A stretch of DNA of 64,000 nt from Clostridium sp. Cult2 (GTDB lineage: Bacteria > Bacillota > Clostridia > Tissierellales > Tepidimicrobiaceae), in the NCBI RefSeq assembly GCF_021655075.1, contig NZ_PPXX01000034.1:1-64000 (forward strand), read 5' to 3'. Of the stretch, positions 10,801 through 18,234 are shown piece by piece. A program made the translations under genes and the position numbers. Numbering within the stretch: the first letter of the stretch is position 1; each line of letters begins with the position of its first letter. The notes under the pieces were generated by a model. That model was not told where the DNA came from. It saw only the letters and a program-made list of their open reading frames with translations, and did not search any database.

Positions 10801-11592
10801 GAATTAGAAGATTTAACCATAAATACCAAAAAGAATGGAGAAGAAATAGAAGTTGCTATAGGTGATATTAGTGCAATTTCAGAAGCCCAAGGTCTGTCAT
10901 CTATAAGAAGGGATTCCCAAGAACGATTTATATCTGTAAAGGCTGATTTAGATGTAGATTATAATATAGGCCTTGTAAGTCGTGAGTTTGAAAAGAAACT
11001 AAATGATTATAAAGCGCCAGATGGATATAAAATTGAATTGGCAGGAGAAAGGGAAATAATAGATGAATCCTTAATGGATTTAGCTAAAATGCTACTATTG
11101 GCTATTGTTTTGATTTACTTAATTATGGTAGCACAATTCCAATCCCTATTATCACCTTTTATAATACTATTTACAATACCCCTTGCATTTACAGGTGGGT
11201 TATTGGCTTTGGTTATTACAGGTAATGAGATAAGTTTAATAGCAATGCTAGGATTCCTTGTATTAAGTGGTATAGTGGTAAACAACGGTATAGTATTTGT
11301 TGATTACACCAATCAATTAAGAGAAAAGGGTTTTGATAAGACAGAAGCATTGGTATTGGCAGGAAAGACTCGTATGAGACCTATATTGATGACAGCTATA
11401 ACTACTATATTTGGGTTATCTACTCTATCTGCAGGTATTGGGACAGGGGCAGAAATGGTACAGCCTCTTGCCATAGTATCTATTGGAGGATTAACCTATG
11501 CTACAATACTTACTCTATTTGTAGTACCAGTAATGTATCATTTACTCAACAAGGATAAATCTGATGTAGGTCCTATGGAGATAAAAGGATAG
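7879..11592 (+). CDS. RND-superfamily efflux permease (AcrB-like) with long coiled-coil insertion
   Basis: A 1237-residue proton-driven exporter of the HAE/AcrB type. TM1 is at about 11-29; the second group of helices contains GLALGVGMLVDNSIVAIENI, the family motif with proton-relay Asp, and the C-terminal half repeats it in LGFLVLSGIVVNNGIVFVDYT. The first porter region (about 200-400) holds a roughly 200-residue Glu/Lys/Ala-rich heptad stretch predicted to form coiled coils, absent from classical AcrB. The pump is co-transcribed with a TetR regulator under a strong promoter and operator, the usual layout of an inducible drug or metabolite pump. No membrane-fusion protein or TolC gene lies beside it, as expected in a Gram-positive cell. 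Confidence 0.93.
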   Translation: MLSKFSVKRPYTVVVAVIVVLILGAISFINLNTDLLPSIDLPYVVIMTNYPGASPEEIEMIVTKPIEQATATVNNIKNVSSISRENSSIVILEFNNDTNMDSATIEINGMLDLIKPAWDDYSISSPMLMRLNPDMLPVMISAVDVEDMDIVEISEMVREKIIPELESVNGVASVTGIGLLEEKIEILIDAEKIEDLNKKILNIVDSELSEAEDQLIKAKKEIEDGKSKLTSEEEKHSRSLVEGEKAITTAKEQISLAESKILAGKSELIRAEDELLKGLKEIDEKEEELKAAEEALLALGGNLGKEGKVKLEGIKQTLELLSEKRAEADKGLETVSNKMAEVEKEENLIKSKKSEIAIQEQELKTGRLQLTMEMDKAKAQLERGEETLNEKIEEFDKAKEEAFKKASLDGVITPDMISGILAAQNFSMPAGYVSSEEGIKYLVKVGDKIKDVNVMENLLLFDTGEDVIGKIYLKDVADISKKDNSKDIYSKVNGNDAVMLVFQKQSTFLTSDISKDIREKSRELSLEYEGLSFTDLMDQGMYIDIVVDSVLKNIVYGGLLAILVLILFLRDMKPTFIIAVSIPISIIFAIAMMYFTGVTINIISLAGLALGVGMLVDNSIVAIENIYRLRHEGKTAKEAAVEGAKEISGAIIASTLTTACVFLPIIFVKGLSRQLFADMGLTIAYSLFASLIVALTLVPTMASGMLKNTTGKDKPTYEKFINGYEKLLRSSLNHRGLVMILVTVLFVVSIFGGLSRGTSFIPEMDAPQMSMSIEMPDDATFKDTREMTDTVINRLLEIEEIETIGAFHSDAMSRLGGGTDRGSMSLYLLLDEEKNISNDEIKREIIELTEDLDCTINVSANTMDISAIVGSGIEVVIKGKEIDTLHDIASDMVKLLEETEGITQIDDGIEENLTEIRIAVDKEKAMEKGLTVAQVFSHINSMIGKDKTSTILSIENKDYPVIVLDKRHESITKDELEDLTINTKKNGEEIEVAIGDISAISEAQGLSSIRRDSQERFISVKADLDVDYNIGLVSREFEKKLNDYKAPDGYKIELAGEREIIDESLMDLAKMLLLAIVLIYLIMVAQFQSLLSPFIILFTIPLAFTGGLLALVITGNEISLIAMLGFLVLSGIVVNNGIVFVDYTNQLREKGFDKTEALVLAGKTRMRPILMTAITTIFGLSTLSAGIGTGAEMVQPLAIVSIGGLTYATILTLFVVPVMYHLLNKDKSDVGPMEIKG

Positions 11593-11604
11593 GTGAAGAT
11601 AATA

Positions 11605-12174
11605 ATGGAAGATAAAAGAGAGAATATACTAAATGCAGCAACAGATATATTTTCTAAATATGGGTTCTATGGAGCTAAAATGGAAGACATCGCCAAGAAA
11701 GCAGAAATAGGCAAAGGTACCATATATGGATATTTTGACAGCAAGCAATCTTTGTTCTATGAAATGATAAAATATAGAATAGAGGAATATGAAAAGGGGC
11801 TGGATAGCTCCTTAAATATAGAAGGTAGTTTAGAGGAAAAGCTATACAATCTATACATCTTTCACGAAGAATATCTAAATAGATATATAGATATTACGCA
11901 AATAATAATGACAGAACAGGAAGTATTACCTAAGGAATTAATGGGGGAAATAGCTGCTGAAATGGATAAAATATTTTATAGGATTCAAAAATCAGTTGAA
12001 GAAGCTATCCATAAGGAGGAACTAAGGGATAATCTAAATCCCCAATTAGCAGCTATAGTTATCATAGGTTCCATAGGTCAATTCTACGCCCAAAAGATTT
12101 GCTATCCAGAAAAAAACCATAACAATGTTGAATTCAAGGAATTAATTGATACAATCCTAAAGGGATTACAATAG
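11605..12174 (+). CDS. TetR/AcrR family transcriptional regulator
   Basis: A 189-residue repressor. The N-terminal helix-turn-helix (about residues 5-50) shows the family pattern ILNAATDIFSKYGFYGAKM, IAKKAEIGKGTIYGYFDSK and LFYEM. The all-helical C-terminal half should bind the inducer and dimerise. I take the ATG at 11605 because AGGTGA is 8 bases upstream; a GTG at 11593 directly after the pump stop codon would add four residues. It follows the pump gene with essentially no gap, and presumably represses the operon through the palindrome at 7829-7846. The ligand cannot be read from sequence. Confidence 0.92.
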   Translation: MEDKRENILNAATDIFSKYGFYGAKMEDIAKKAEIGKGTIYGYFDSKQSLFYEMIKYRIEEYEKGLDSSLNIEGSLEEKLYNLYIFHEEYLNRYIDITQIIMTEQEVLPKELMGEIAAEMDKIFYRIQKSVEEAIHKEELRDNLNPQLAAIVIIGSIGQFYAQKICYPEKNHNNVEFKELIDTILKGLQ

Positions 12175-12195
12175 AAATATTACAATCATATTACA

Positions 12196-12241
12196 AATAA
12201 GTTCCTTTTTTGGTGCCTGGCACCGAAAAGGGAACTTATTA
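12196..12241. terminator. Palindromic terminator, repeat family 2 (copy a)
   Basis: AATAAGTTCC...GGTGCC-T-GGCACC...GGAACTTATT forms a hairpin of about 22 bp centred on GGTGCCTGGCACC, with small mismatches in the A/T part. It ends the RND-TetR operon. Near-identical copies occur at 60909-60953 and, with a changed centre, at 13533-13576. Confidence 0.75.
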
Positions 12242-12308
12242 TTTAGTGGTCTAGGATGAATACTTATGTTATAATGGATGTGATTATATTACTAATGGAG
12301 GTAGAGAT

Positions 12309-12692
12309 ATGGGAAAAGCAATGATTAGAGTGAGAATGAGCTCGGGAGATGCTCATTATGGAGGAAATTTAGTGGATGGTGCCAAAATGCTTCAATTATT
12401 TGGAGATGTGGCTACGGAATTACTTATTAGAAATGATGGAGATGAAGGCTTATTTGTTGCTTATGATAATGTAGAATTTCTAGCTCCTGTTTATGCTGGT
12501 GAGTTTATTGAAGCGGTGGGTGAGATAACTAAAATAGGGAATACATCAAGGAAAATGGAATTTGAAGCAAGAAAAGTCATTATTCCTAGACCAGATATCA
12601 ATGATTCAGCATGTGATGTTTTAGACGAACCCATAGTAGTTTGTAGGGCTGAAGGAACTTGTGTAGTTCCAAAGGATAAGAAAAGAAAGTAA
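12309..12692 (+). CDS. kal: 3-aminobutyryl-CoA ammonia-lyase (Kal)
   Basis: Removes ammonia from L-3-aminobutyryl-CoA to give crotonyl-CoA in the lysine fermentation pathway. The 127-residue hotdog-fold protein has the length of the family and its typical N-terminal segment [17 protein letters not shown], then [27 protein letters not shown] and [11 protein letters not shown]. It is followed after 15 bases by kce, whose product is its substrate, which strongly supports the assignment. The rest of the classical kam/kdd cluster is not adjacent. Start ATG behind GGAGGTAGAGAT. Confidence is high for family, slightly lower for physiological role. Confidence 0.88.
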   Translation: MGKAMIRVRMSSGDAHYGGNLVDGAKMLQLFGDVATELLIRNDGDEGLFVAYDNVEFLAPVYAGEFIEAVGEITKIGNTSRKMEFEARKVIIPRPDINDSACDVLDEPIVVCRAEGTCVVPKDKKRK

Positions 12693-12707
12693 AAAGGAGG
12701 TTCTTCT

Positions 12708-13526
12708 ATGGATAAACTTATTATAACAGCTGCTATATGTGGAGCAGAGGTAACAAAGGAACATAATCCAAATATACCTTATACTGTAGAGGAAATAGGT
12801 AGAGAAGCAGAATCTGCTTACAAAGCAGGAGCAAGTATTATACATTTACATGTAAGGTATGACGATGGTACTCCTACTCAAGATAAGGAAAGGTTTAGAG
12901 TGTGCATAGAAGAGATAAAAAGAAGATGTCCTGACATAATTATCCAACCATCAACGGGAGGAGCAGTAGGTATGTCTGATGAGGAAAGGCTTCAACCGGT
13001 GGAACTTCTTCCAGAGATGGCAACTTTAGATTGCGGAACATTAAATTTTGGTGGAGATGAAATATTTGTTAATACTGAAAATACTATAAAGAACTTTGGT
13101 AAGATAATGATTGAAAAAGGTGTTAAACCCGAGGTAGAAGTCTTCGACAAGGGAATGATAGATTATGCTATTAAATATGCTAAGCAAGGATATATTGAAG
13201 AGCCTATGCATTTCGATTTTGTTCTAGGAGTTCAAATGGCTGCAACTGCTAGGGATTTAGCTTTTATGGTACATAGTATACCAGCAGGTTCTACATGGAC
13301 AGTAGCAGGTGTGGGAAGACATGAAATGCCAATGGCTGCTATAGGCATTGCCATGGGTGGTCATGTTAGAGTAGGATTTGAAGACAATGTCTATCTTGAA
13401 AGGGGAGTATTAGCTAAATCCAATGGTGAATTGGTAGAGAAAGTAGTAAGAATTGCAAAAGAACTAGGCAGAGGGATAGCTACTCCAGATGAGGCTAGAG
13501 AAATATTAGGATTGAAAAAAAGATAA
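12708..13526 (+). CDS. kce: 3-keto-5-aminohexanoate cleavage enzyme (Kce)
   Basis: Converts 3-keto-5-aminohexanoate plus acetyl-CoA to acetoacetate and L-3-aminobutyryl-CoA (BKACE family, metal-dependent TIM barrel). The 272-residue protein opens with KLIITAAICGAEVTKE, containing the conserved Glu, and has the metal-binding pair in IHLHVR (about 46-48). Later conserved segments include QPSTGG, DCGTLNFG, and VGRHEMPMAAIGIAMGGHVRVGFEDNVY split around residue 210-235, with the late Glu of the active site. Other BKACE members act on other beta-keto acids, but the adjacent kal argues for the lysine pathway. AAAGGAGG precedes the ATG. Confidence 0.9.
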   Translation: MDKLIITAAICGAEVTKEHNPNIPYTVEEIGREAESAYKAGASIIHLHVRYDDGTPTQDKERFRVCIEEIKRRCPDIIIQPSTGGAVGMSDEERLQPVELLPEMATLDCGTLNFGGDEIFVNTENTIKNFGKIMIEKGVKPEVEVFDKGMIDYAIKYAKQGYIEEPMHFDFVLGVQMAATARDLAFMVHSIPAGSTWTVAGVGRHEMPMAAIGIAMGGHVRVGFEDNVYLERGVLAKSNGELVEKVVRIAKELGRGIATPDEAREILGLKKR

Positions 13527-13532
13527 TTTGTT

Positions 13533-13583
13533 AATAAGTTCCTTTTTGGCATTGAGTCCAATAAGAGGAACTTATTTTTTTAT
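13533..13583 (+). terminator. Terminator after kal-kce, divergent copy of repeat family 2
   Basis: AATAAGTTCCT (13533-13543) pairs with AGGAACTTATT (13566-13576), followed by a run of T. The arms match family 2 but the GGTGCC centre is replaced by a GGCATTGAGTCC-type sequence. Confidence 0.8.
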
Positions 13584-13651
13584 TTATTTTTCGACAAATA
13601 GAAGGATTTTATGAGCCAATATAGAACTAATAATTAGGAGGTGTGTCCTAT

Positions 13652-14305
13652 ATGCTTATAAATGGATGCAAAACCCTAATTTTAAGGTGTCATTTTTGTG
13701 CTAGATTAAAGGAATATGAGCTAAATTTGTTTCAGATTATGAATGGAGAAAAAACTGAATACAAATGTGAATGTGGTGAAACAAATTTTATTATTAAGAA
13801 AAAGAACAAAGGAATAGATTTTATAGTTAATTGTTTTAATTGTGGAAATAAGCATTATTATCATATGGATTTGCATACTATATTAAAGGATAATAATTTA
13901 AAATATTGTCCTTATGGTACTAGAAATTTCTTTTTAGGCAGTAAGGAGATGGCAGAAAAGATTCTATTAGAGAAAGCAGTGAAGAAAAGGGATAGTATTG
14001 ATGAAAAGATATCAAATGACTATTTCAATAATTTCAAAGTGCTGGCTAAGATACTAGGCATATTATATACTTTAAAAAAGGAAAATAAAATTAAGTGTAA
14101 TTGTGGATATTCTAGCATAAATATAAAATTATTTTCCGATAGAATTGAATTAGAATGTTTAAATTGTCACAGTGTAAAAATTGTCTTTGCAGAAACAGAA
14201 GAGGACTTGAGTGTTTTATTAAAAAAGGATAAGATAATACTTGAAGAAAGAAATATTTCCTGTATCGATTCCATAAAGGAAAGGGATAGAGATATTAAAA
14301 AATAA
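13652..14305 (+). CDS. Cysteine-rich zinc-ribbon-like protein of unknown function
   Basis: A 217-residue soluble protein without recognisable signal or membrane segment. Four CxxC-like knuckles are seen: CHFC near residue 14, CECG near 43, CFNC near 65, and later CNCG (about 149) with CLNC (about 170). The pattern suggests two zinc ribbons of paired knuckles, each in an N- and C-terminal half. The ATG at 13652 has AGGAGG ten bases upstream; the GTG at 13643 overlaps too closely. It is 15 bases before fba and probably co-transcribed. I do not recognise a characterised family; a nucleic-acid-binding or redox-sensing role is only a guess. Confidence 0.7.
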   Translation: MLINGCKTLILRCHFCARLKEYELNLFQIMNGEKTEYKCECGETNFIIKKKNKGIDFIVNCFNCGNKHYYHMDLHTILKDNNLKYCPYGTRNFFLGSKEMAEKILLEKAVKKRDSIDEKISNDYFNNFKVLAKILGILYTLKKENKIKCNCGYSSINIKLFSDRIELECLNCHSVKIVFAETEEDLSVLLKKDKIILEERNISCIDSIKERDRDIKK

Positions 14306-14320
14306 GAGGAGGCTTAAATT

Positions 14321-15172
14321 ATGTTAGTTACTGGAATAGAAATTTTACAAGATGCTCACAAGAATAACTATGCCGTTGGAGCTTTTAATGTGAATAATAT
14401 GGAGATAGTTCAAGCTATAATCGAAGCAGCAGAAGAGACTAATTCTCCTGTAATACTTCAAGCAAGTCAAGGTGGATTAAAGTATGCAGGTGTTGAATAT
14501 ATTGCTGCCATGGGGAAATTAGCAGCTGAAAAGGCTAAAGTTCCTGTTGCATTACATTTAGACCATGGTACAGATTTTGACCAAGTTATGCTCTGTATAA
14601 GACATGGTTTTTCTTCTGTAATGATAGATGGTTCTAGATTTGATTTGGAAGGCAATATTGCAATAACTAAAAAGGTTATAGAAGTAGCCCATGCAGTAGG
14701 GGTATCTGTAGAAGCGGAATTAGGTAAAATAGGTGGAACGGAAGACCATATAACCGTTGATGAAAGGGATGCAACTTTTACGGACCCAGATGAAGCTAAA
14801 AGATTCGTAGATGAAACCGGCGTAGATTATTTGGCTATAGCAGTAGGAACTGCTCATGGAGTATATAAAGGAGAACCTAAACTAGATTTTGATAGGATAA
14901 AAACTATTAAGGAAATGTTAAATATTCCTTTGGTACTACATGGTTCTAGTGGAGTTCCAAAAGAGGCAATAGAAAAGGCAGTATCCCTTGGAATAAATAA
15001 GATTAATATAGATACGGATTTGAGAATGGCATTTTCCAATGCAATTAAAGATTTCCTAAAGAAAAATCCAGATAACATAGATCCAAGAAAAATATTAGCA
15101 CCAGCCAAAAATGCTATGAAAGAGGTTATAAAAGAGAAGATGAAGCTATTTGGTTCTGTTGGCAGAGTTTAA
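14321..15172 (+). CDS. fba: Class II fructose-1,6-bisphosphate aldolase
   Basis: Zn-dependent reversible cleavage of fructose-1,6-bisphosphate to dihydroxyacetone phosphate and glyceraldehyde-3-phosphate, in glycolysis and gluconeogenesis. The 283-residue protein has the class II features: YAVGAFNVNNMEIVQAI, VPVALHLDHGTDF with a catalytic Asp and metal His, SVEAELGKIGGTED, AVGTAHGVYKGEPKLDF and PLVLHGSSGVP with further metal His residues, and NKINIDTDLR. It is clustered with transaldolase and two GlpX phosphatases, forming a sugar-phosphate/gluconeogenic module. AGAGGAGG precedes the ATG. Confidence 0.97.
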   Translation: MLVTGIEILQDAHKNNYAVGAFNVNNMEIVQAIIEAAEETNSPVILQASQGGLKYAGVEYIAAMGKLAAEKAKVPVALHLDHGTDFDQVMLCIRHGFSSVMIDGSRFDLEGNIAITKKVIEVAHAVGVSVEAELGKIGGTEDHITVDERDATFTDPDEAKRFVDETGVDYLAIAVGTAHGVYKGEPKLDFDRIKTIKEMLNIPLVLHGSSGVPKEAIEKAVSLGINKINIDTDLRMAFSNAIKDFLKKNPDNIDPRKILAPAKNAMKEVIKEKMKLFGSVGRV

Positions 15173-15180
15173 ATCAATAC

Positions 15181-15222
15181 ACAATTCACAATGTATAATT
15201 GTGGGGCGACCAAAGGTCGCCC
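15181..15222. repeat. Palindromic repeat family 3 (copy a)
   Basis: GGGCGACC (15204-15211) and GGTCGCCC (15215-15222) form an 8-bp GC-rich stem around AAA, preceded by AATGTATAATTGT. The same preamble and stem recur at 47347-47380, and the stem alone at 36346-36365. It stands out strongly from the AT-rich background. Confidence 0.75.
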
Positions 15223-15267
15223 TAAGATATGAAGGGTAACTATTAATTTTTGAAGAGGTGAATTATT

Positions 15268-15912
15268 TTGAAACTATTTATTGATACAGCCAATATAGAT
15301 GAGATAAGAGAAGTTAATGAATGGGGAGTAATTTGTGGTGTAACAACTAATCCATCGTTGATAGCAAAGGAAGGTAGAGATTTTAAACAGGTTATAGAAG
15401 AGATTTCTAGTATTGTGGATGGACCTATTAGTGCAGAGGTCATTTCATTAGAGAAAGAAGGAATGGTAGAAGAAGCTAGAGATTTAGCCAAAATACATCC
15501 TAATATAGTTATTAAAATCCCCATGACCAAAGAAGGATTAAAAGCAGTGAAAATCCTATCCAAAGAAGGAATAAAAACCAATGTAACCTTGGTATTTTCT
15601 CCTAATCAGGCTTTATTAGCAGCAAAAGCAGGAGCAACCTATGTTAGTCCTTTTGTAGGAAGGTTAGATGATATCGGCAATGAAGGTATGAATATTATAT
15701 ACGATATAGTACAAATATTTGATACCCATGGAATAGATACGGAAATAATTGCAGCAAGTGTTAGACACCCAATCCATGTAATAGAAGCTGCAAAGGCAGG
15801 AGCTCATATAGCCACCATACCTTATAAAGTATTTCTACAGATGCTAGCCCATCCTTTAACAGATATAGGGATTGAAAGGTTTCTTAAAGATTGGGAAGGG
15901 GTAAACAACTAG
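15268..15912 (+). CDS. tal: Transaldolase / fructose-6-phosphate aldolase-like protein
   Basis: A 214-residue short (TalC/MipB/FSA-type) transaldolase, which transfers a dihydroxyacetone unit between sugar phosphates in the non-oxidative pentose phosphate pathway. It begins [20 protein letters not shown], contains [13 protein letters not shown], the Schiff-base Lys83 in IVIKIPMT and [17 protein letters not shown], then [12 protein letters not shown] and AASVRHP. Short members can be transaldolases or F6P aldolases; beside fba and in an organism without visible oxidative branch, transaldolase is more likely. TTG start behind GAAGAGGTG. Confidence 0.93.
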   Translation: MKLFIDTANIDEIREVNEWGVICGVTTNPSLIAKEGRDFKQVIEEISSIVDGPISAEVISLEKEGMVEEARDLAKIHPNIVIKIPMTKEGLKAVKILSKEGIKTNVTLVFSPNQALLAAKAGATYVSPFVGRLDDIGNEGMNIIYDIVQIFDTHGIDTEIIAASVRHPIHVIEAAKAGAHIATIPYKVFLQMLAHPLTDIGIERFLKDWEGVNN

Positions 15913-15921
15913 CAATTATGA

Positions 15922-15947
15922 AGGCAGGCTTTGGCCTGCTTTTTTTG
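15922..15947 (+). terminator. Intrinsic terminator after tal
   Basis: GCAGGC (15924-15929) and GCCTGC (15934-15939) form a GC-rich stem with a 4-base loop, followed by seven T. Confidence 0.92.
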
Positions 15948-16013
15948 TTTTATTATTAATCAATTTAGTTTATAATATAGTATAGCACAATTAATTATAA
16001 AGGAGAGATAATA

Positions 16014-17003
16014 ATGGATAGGGATTTAGCTTTGTCTTTAGTGAGAGTAACAGAAATTGCTGCACTAGCTTCTGGTAGATATATGGGTAGAGGAGATAAA
16101 ATTGGAGCAGACCAAGCTGCAGTGGATGGTATGAGGGCTGCTTTTAATCTTGTTAATACTAAAGGACAAGTGGTAATAGGGGAAGGGGAATTAGATGAAG
16201 CACCTATGTTATATATTGGCGAGGTAATAGGAGCGGGAATGGATGTGAGTGCAGATATAGCAGTAGATCCATTGGATGGAACCACTCTTGTTGCAAAGGG
16301 TTTGCCTAATGCTATTTCTGTTATATCCATGGCACCAAAGGGTTGCCTGTTAAATGCTCCAGATACCTATATGAAAAAGATAGCAGTAGGGCCAAAGGCA
16401 GCAGGAAAAATCCATATAGATTCATCCATTGAAGAAAATCTATATGCAGTAGCTAAGGCTTTAAATAAGGATATTTCTGATTTAACCGTTATTATACAAG
16501 ATAGGGAAAGGCATAGAGATATTATAGATGAAGTTAGGAGAATAGGTGCTAGAATAAAGCTGTTTGGAGAAGGAGATGTGGCTGCAGCTATAGCTACTGC
16601 CTTTGAAGATACTGGCGTTGACATAATGATAAGTATTGGTGGAGCACCAGAAGGTGTAATTGCTGCTTCTGCGCTAAAATGTATGGGTGGAGATTTTCAA
16701 GGTAGACTTTATCCTATGAGTGATAAGGAACTGGAAAGATGTAAAAAATTAGGTTGGACGAAAGAAAGAATGGAACAGGTTCTTACATTAGATGATTTAG
16801 CCAGAGGAAATGATATTTTCTTTGCAGCTACAGGTATTTCTGATGGAGATCTATTAAAGGGAGTAGTCTATTATGGAGATAATTTAGCTAAAACCCATTC
16901 TGTAGTAATGAGATCAAAAACAGGAACCATAAGATTTGTTGAAGCCCGCCATAGATTGGACAAGAATAATATATTGAAGGAATTATTGAAAAAACATTGC
17001 TAA
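16014..17003 (+). CDS. glpX: Class II fructose-1,6-bisphosphatase, copy 1
   Basis: Hydrolyses fructose-1,6-bisphosphate to fructose-6-phosphate for gluconeogenesis; Li+-sensitive, metal-dependent GlpX fold. The 329-residue protein has the metal/phosphatase motifs VVIGEGELDEAPML and IAVDPLDGTT, followed by IGGAPEGVIAASAL and a conserved C-terminal TGTIRFVEARHRL. It has its own ribosome binding site (GGAGAG) and is followed within 80 bases by a paralogue sharing roughly 60% of residues by eye. Both keep the catalytic motifs, so neither is an obvious relic. Confidence 0.95.
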   Translation: MDRDLALSLVRVTEIAALASGRYMGRGDKIGADQAAVDGMRAAFNLVNTKGQVVIGEGELDEAPMLYIGEVIGAGMDVSADIAVDPLDGTTLVAKGLPNAISVISMAPKGCLLNAPDTYMKKIAVGPKAAGKIHIDSSIEENLYAVAKALNKDISDLTVIIQDRERHRDIIDEVRRIGARIKLFGEGDVAAAIATAFEDTGVDIMISIGGAPEGVIAASALKCMGGDFQGRLYPMSDKELERCKKLGWTKERMEQVLTLDDLARGNDIFFAATGISDGDLLKGVVYYGDNLAKTHSVVMRSKTGTIRFVEARHRLDKNNILKELLKKHC

Positions 17004-17017
17004 ATAGTATACACTAA

Positions 17018-17047
17018 TTGACATAAAAATATGCAATGGAATATACT
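17018..17047 (+). promoter_or_regulatory. Candidate promoter for the second glpX
   Basis: TTGACA (17018-17023) and TATACT (17042-17047) with an 18-base spacer. This suggests the second glpX can be transcribed independently of the first. Confidence 0.5.
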
Positions 17048-17081
17048 ATATAATGAATAAACGATTATAGGAGGCATTTCT

Positions 17082-18053
17082 ATGGATAGAAATTTAGCTT
17101 TAAATTTGGTCAGGGTTACAGAAGCTGCTGCATTACAATCAGCCCGTCATCTAGGAAGAGGAGACAAAAACAAAGCTGATGGGGCAGCCGTAAACGGTAT
17201 GAGAAGAATGTTTGATACCCTTACAATAGATGGGGTAGTGGTTATTGGCGAAGGAGAAATGGACGAAGCCCCTATGCTATATATAGGAGAACAGATAGGA
17301 AAAGCCACTGAGGATTCAATAAAATTGGACATAGCAGTAGATCCACTAGATGGGACTACTGCTGTTGCTAAAGGATTATCTAATGCTATATCAGTAGTTG
17401 CTGTAGCACCAAGAGGATGCTTATTACATGCACCAGATATGTATATGGATAAGATAGCAGTAGGTCCAAAAGCAGCAGGAAAGGTAAATTTAGATGAAAC
17501 TGTAGAGACAAATTTAAAAAACCTTTCTAAGGCATTAAACAAGGATATTTCCGATATAACTGTAACTATGTTAGATAGACCAAGGCATGAAGAACTAATA
17601 CATAAGGTTAGAAAAGCTGGAGCGAGAATTAAGCTTTTTCAAGATGGTGATGTAGCTGCAGCTATAGCTACTTGTTTTGATGATTCTGGGGTGGATATTT
17701 TATTAGGTATAGGTGGAGCACCAGAGGGAGTTCTTGCAGCGGCAGCGTTAAAATGTTTAGGCGGGGAAATTCAGGGAAGGCTTCATCCAACTAAGGATGA
17801 AGAAATAAAAAGATGCAAAGAAATGGGCCTGAGAGATGTAAATTCTTTACTGACCATGGACCATTTGATTAAGGGAAAAGAGATAATCTTTTCAGCTACA
17901 GGTATTTCTAATGGGGAATTATTAAAAGGCGTGGTTTACTATGAAAATTATATGGCTAAAACCTATTCTGTAGTAATGAGAGCAGAGACGGGTACTATAA
18001 GATTTATCGAAGCTATACATAGGTTGGATAAAAAACCTGAATATGCGAAATAA
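17082..18053 (+). CDS. glpX: Class II fructose-1,6-bisphosphatase, copy 2
   Basis: A 323-residue paralogue of the preceding gene, with the same motifs: VVIGEGEMDEAPML, IAVDPLDGTT, GGAPEGVLAAAAL and TGTIRFIEAIHRL. The C-terminus differs and is slightly shorter, and the segment after the ATP-like region (IGKATEDSIKLD) carries a small insertion. Its promoter candidate suggests separate control. Some GlpX enzymes also hydrolyse sedoheptulose-1,7-bisphosphate, so one copy could serve the pentose phosphate side with Fba and transaldolase; this is inference. AGGAGG precedes the ATG. Confidence 0.94.
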   Translation: MDRNLALNLVRVTEAAALQSARHLGRGDKNKADGAAVNGMRRMFDTLTIDGVVVIGEGEMDEAPMLYIGEQIGKATEDSIKLDIAVDPLDGTTAVAKGLSNAISVVAVAPRGCLLHAPDMYMDKIAVGPKAAGKVNLDETVETNLKNLSKALNKDISDITVTMLDRPRHEELIHKVRKAGARIKLFQDGDVAAAIATCFDDSGVDILLGIGGAPEGVLAAAALKCLGGEIQGRLHPTKDEEIKRCKEMGLRDVNSLLTMDHLIKGKEIIFSATGISNGELLKGVVYYENYMAKTYSVVMRAETGTIRFIEAIHRLDKKPEYAK

Positions 18054-18170
18054 TATAATTTGACTTATAAATGTTATAATGATATTATGATCCTAATAAT
18101 ACTCATCTGTTTGGCATTTCTTGAGGTATTCCAAATTTTTTACAGGATAAGATTATTTTAATAATATAAA

Positions 18171-18212
18171 ACCGCTATGGAATCGAAAAATAGACTCCCA
18201 GCGGTAGCTTTT
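18171..18212 (+). promoter_or_regulatory. Hairpin in the rho leader, terminator-like
   Basis: ACCGCT (18171-18176) pairs with AGCGGT (18200-18205), extended inward by GGAATC with GACTCC (one G-U), and followed by AGCTTTTT. It lies 23 bases before the rho start codon and looks like an intrinsic terminator. It could end the glpX transcript, or serve as an attenuator in the rho leader; rho is commonly autoregulated. Confidence 0.55.
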
Positions 18213-18234
18213 TAAATATTATGGAGGTGTAGTA

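Noticed and set aside
12196-13576. kal-kce as a mobile element bounded by family 2 palindromes
   Set aside because: No transposase, no target-site duplication recognised, and the palindromes also fit ordinary terminators; kept only as a recombination possibility.
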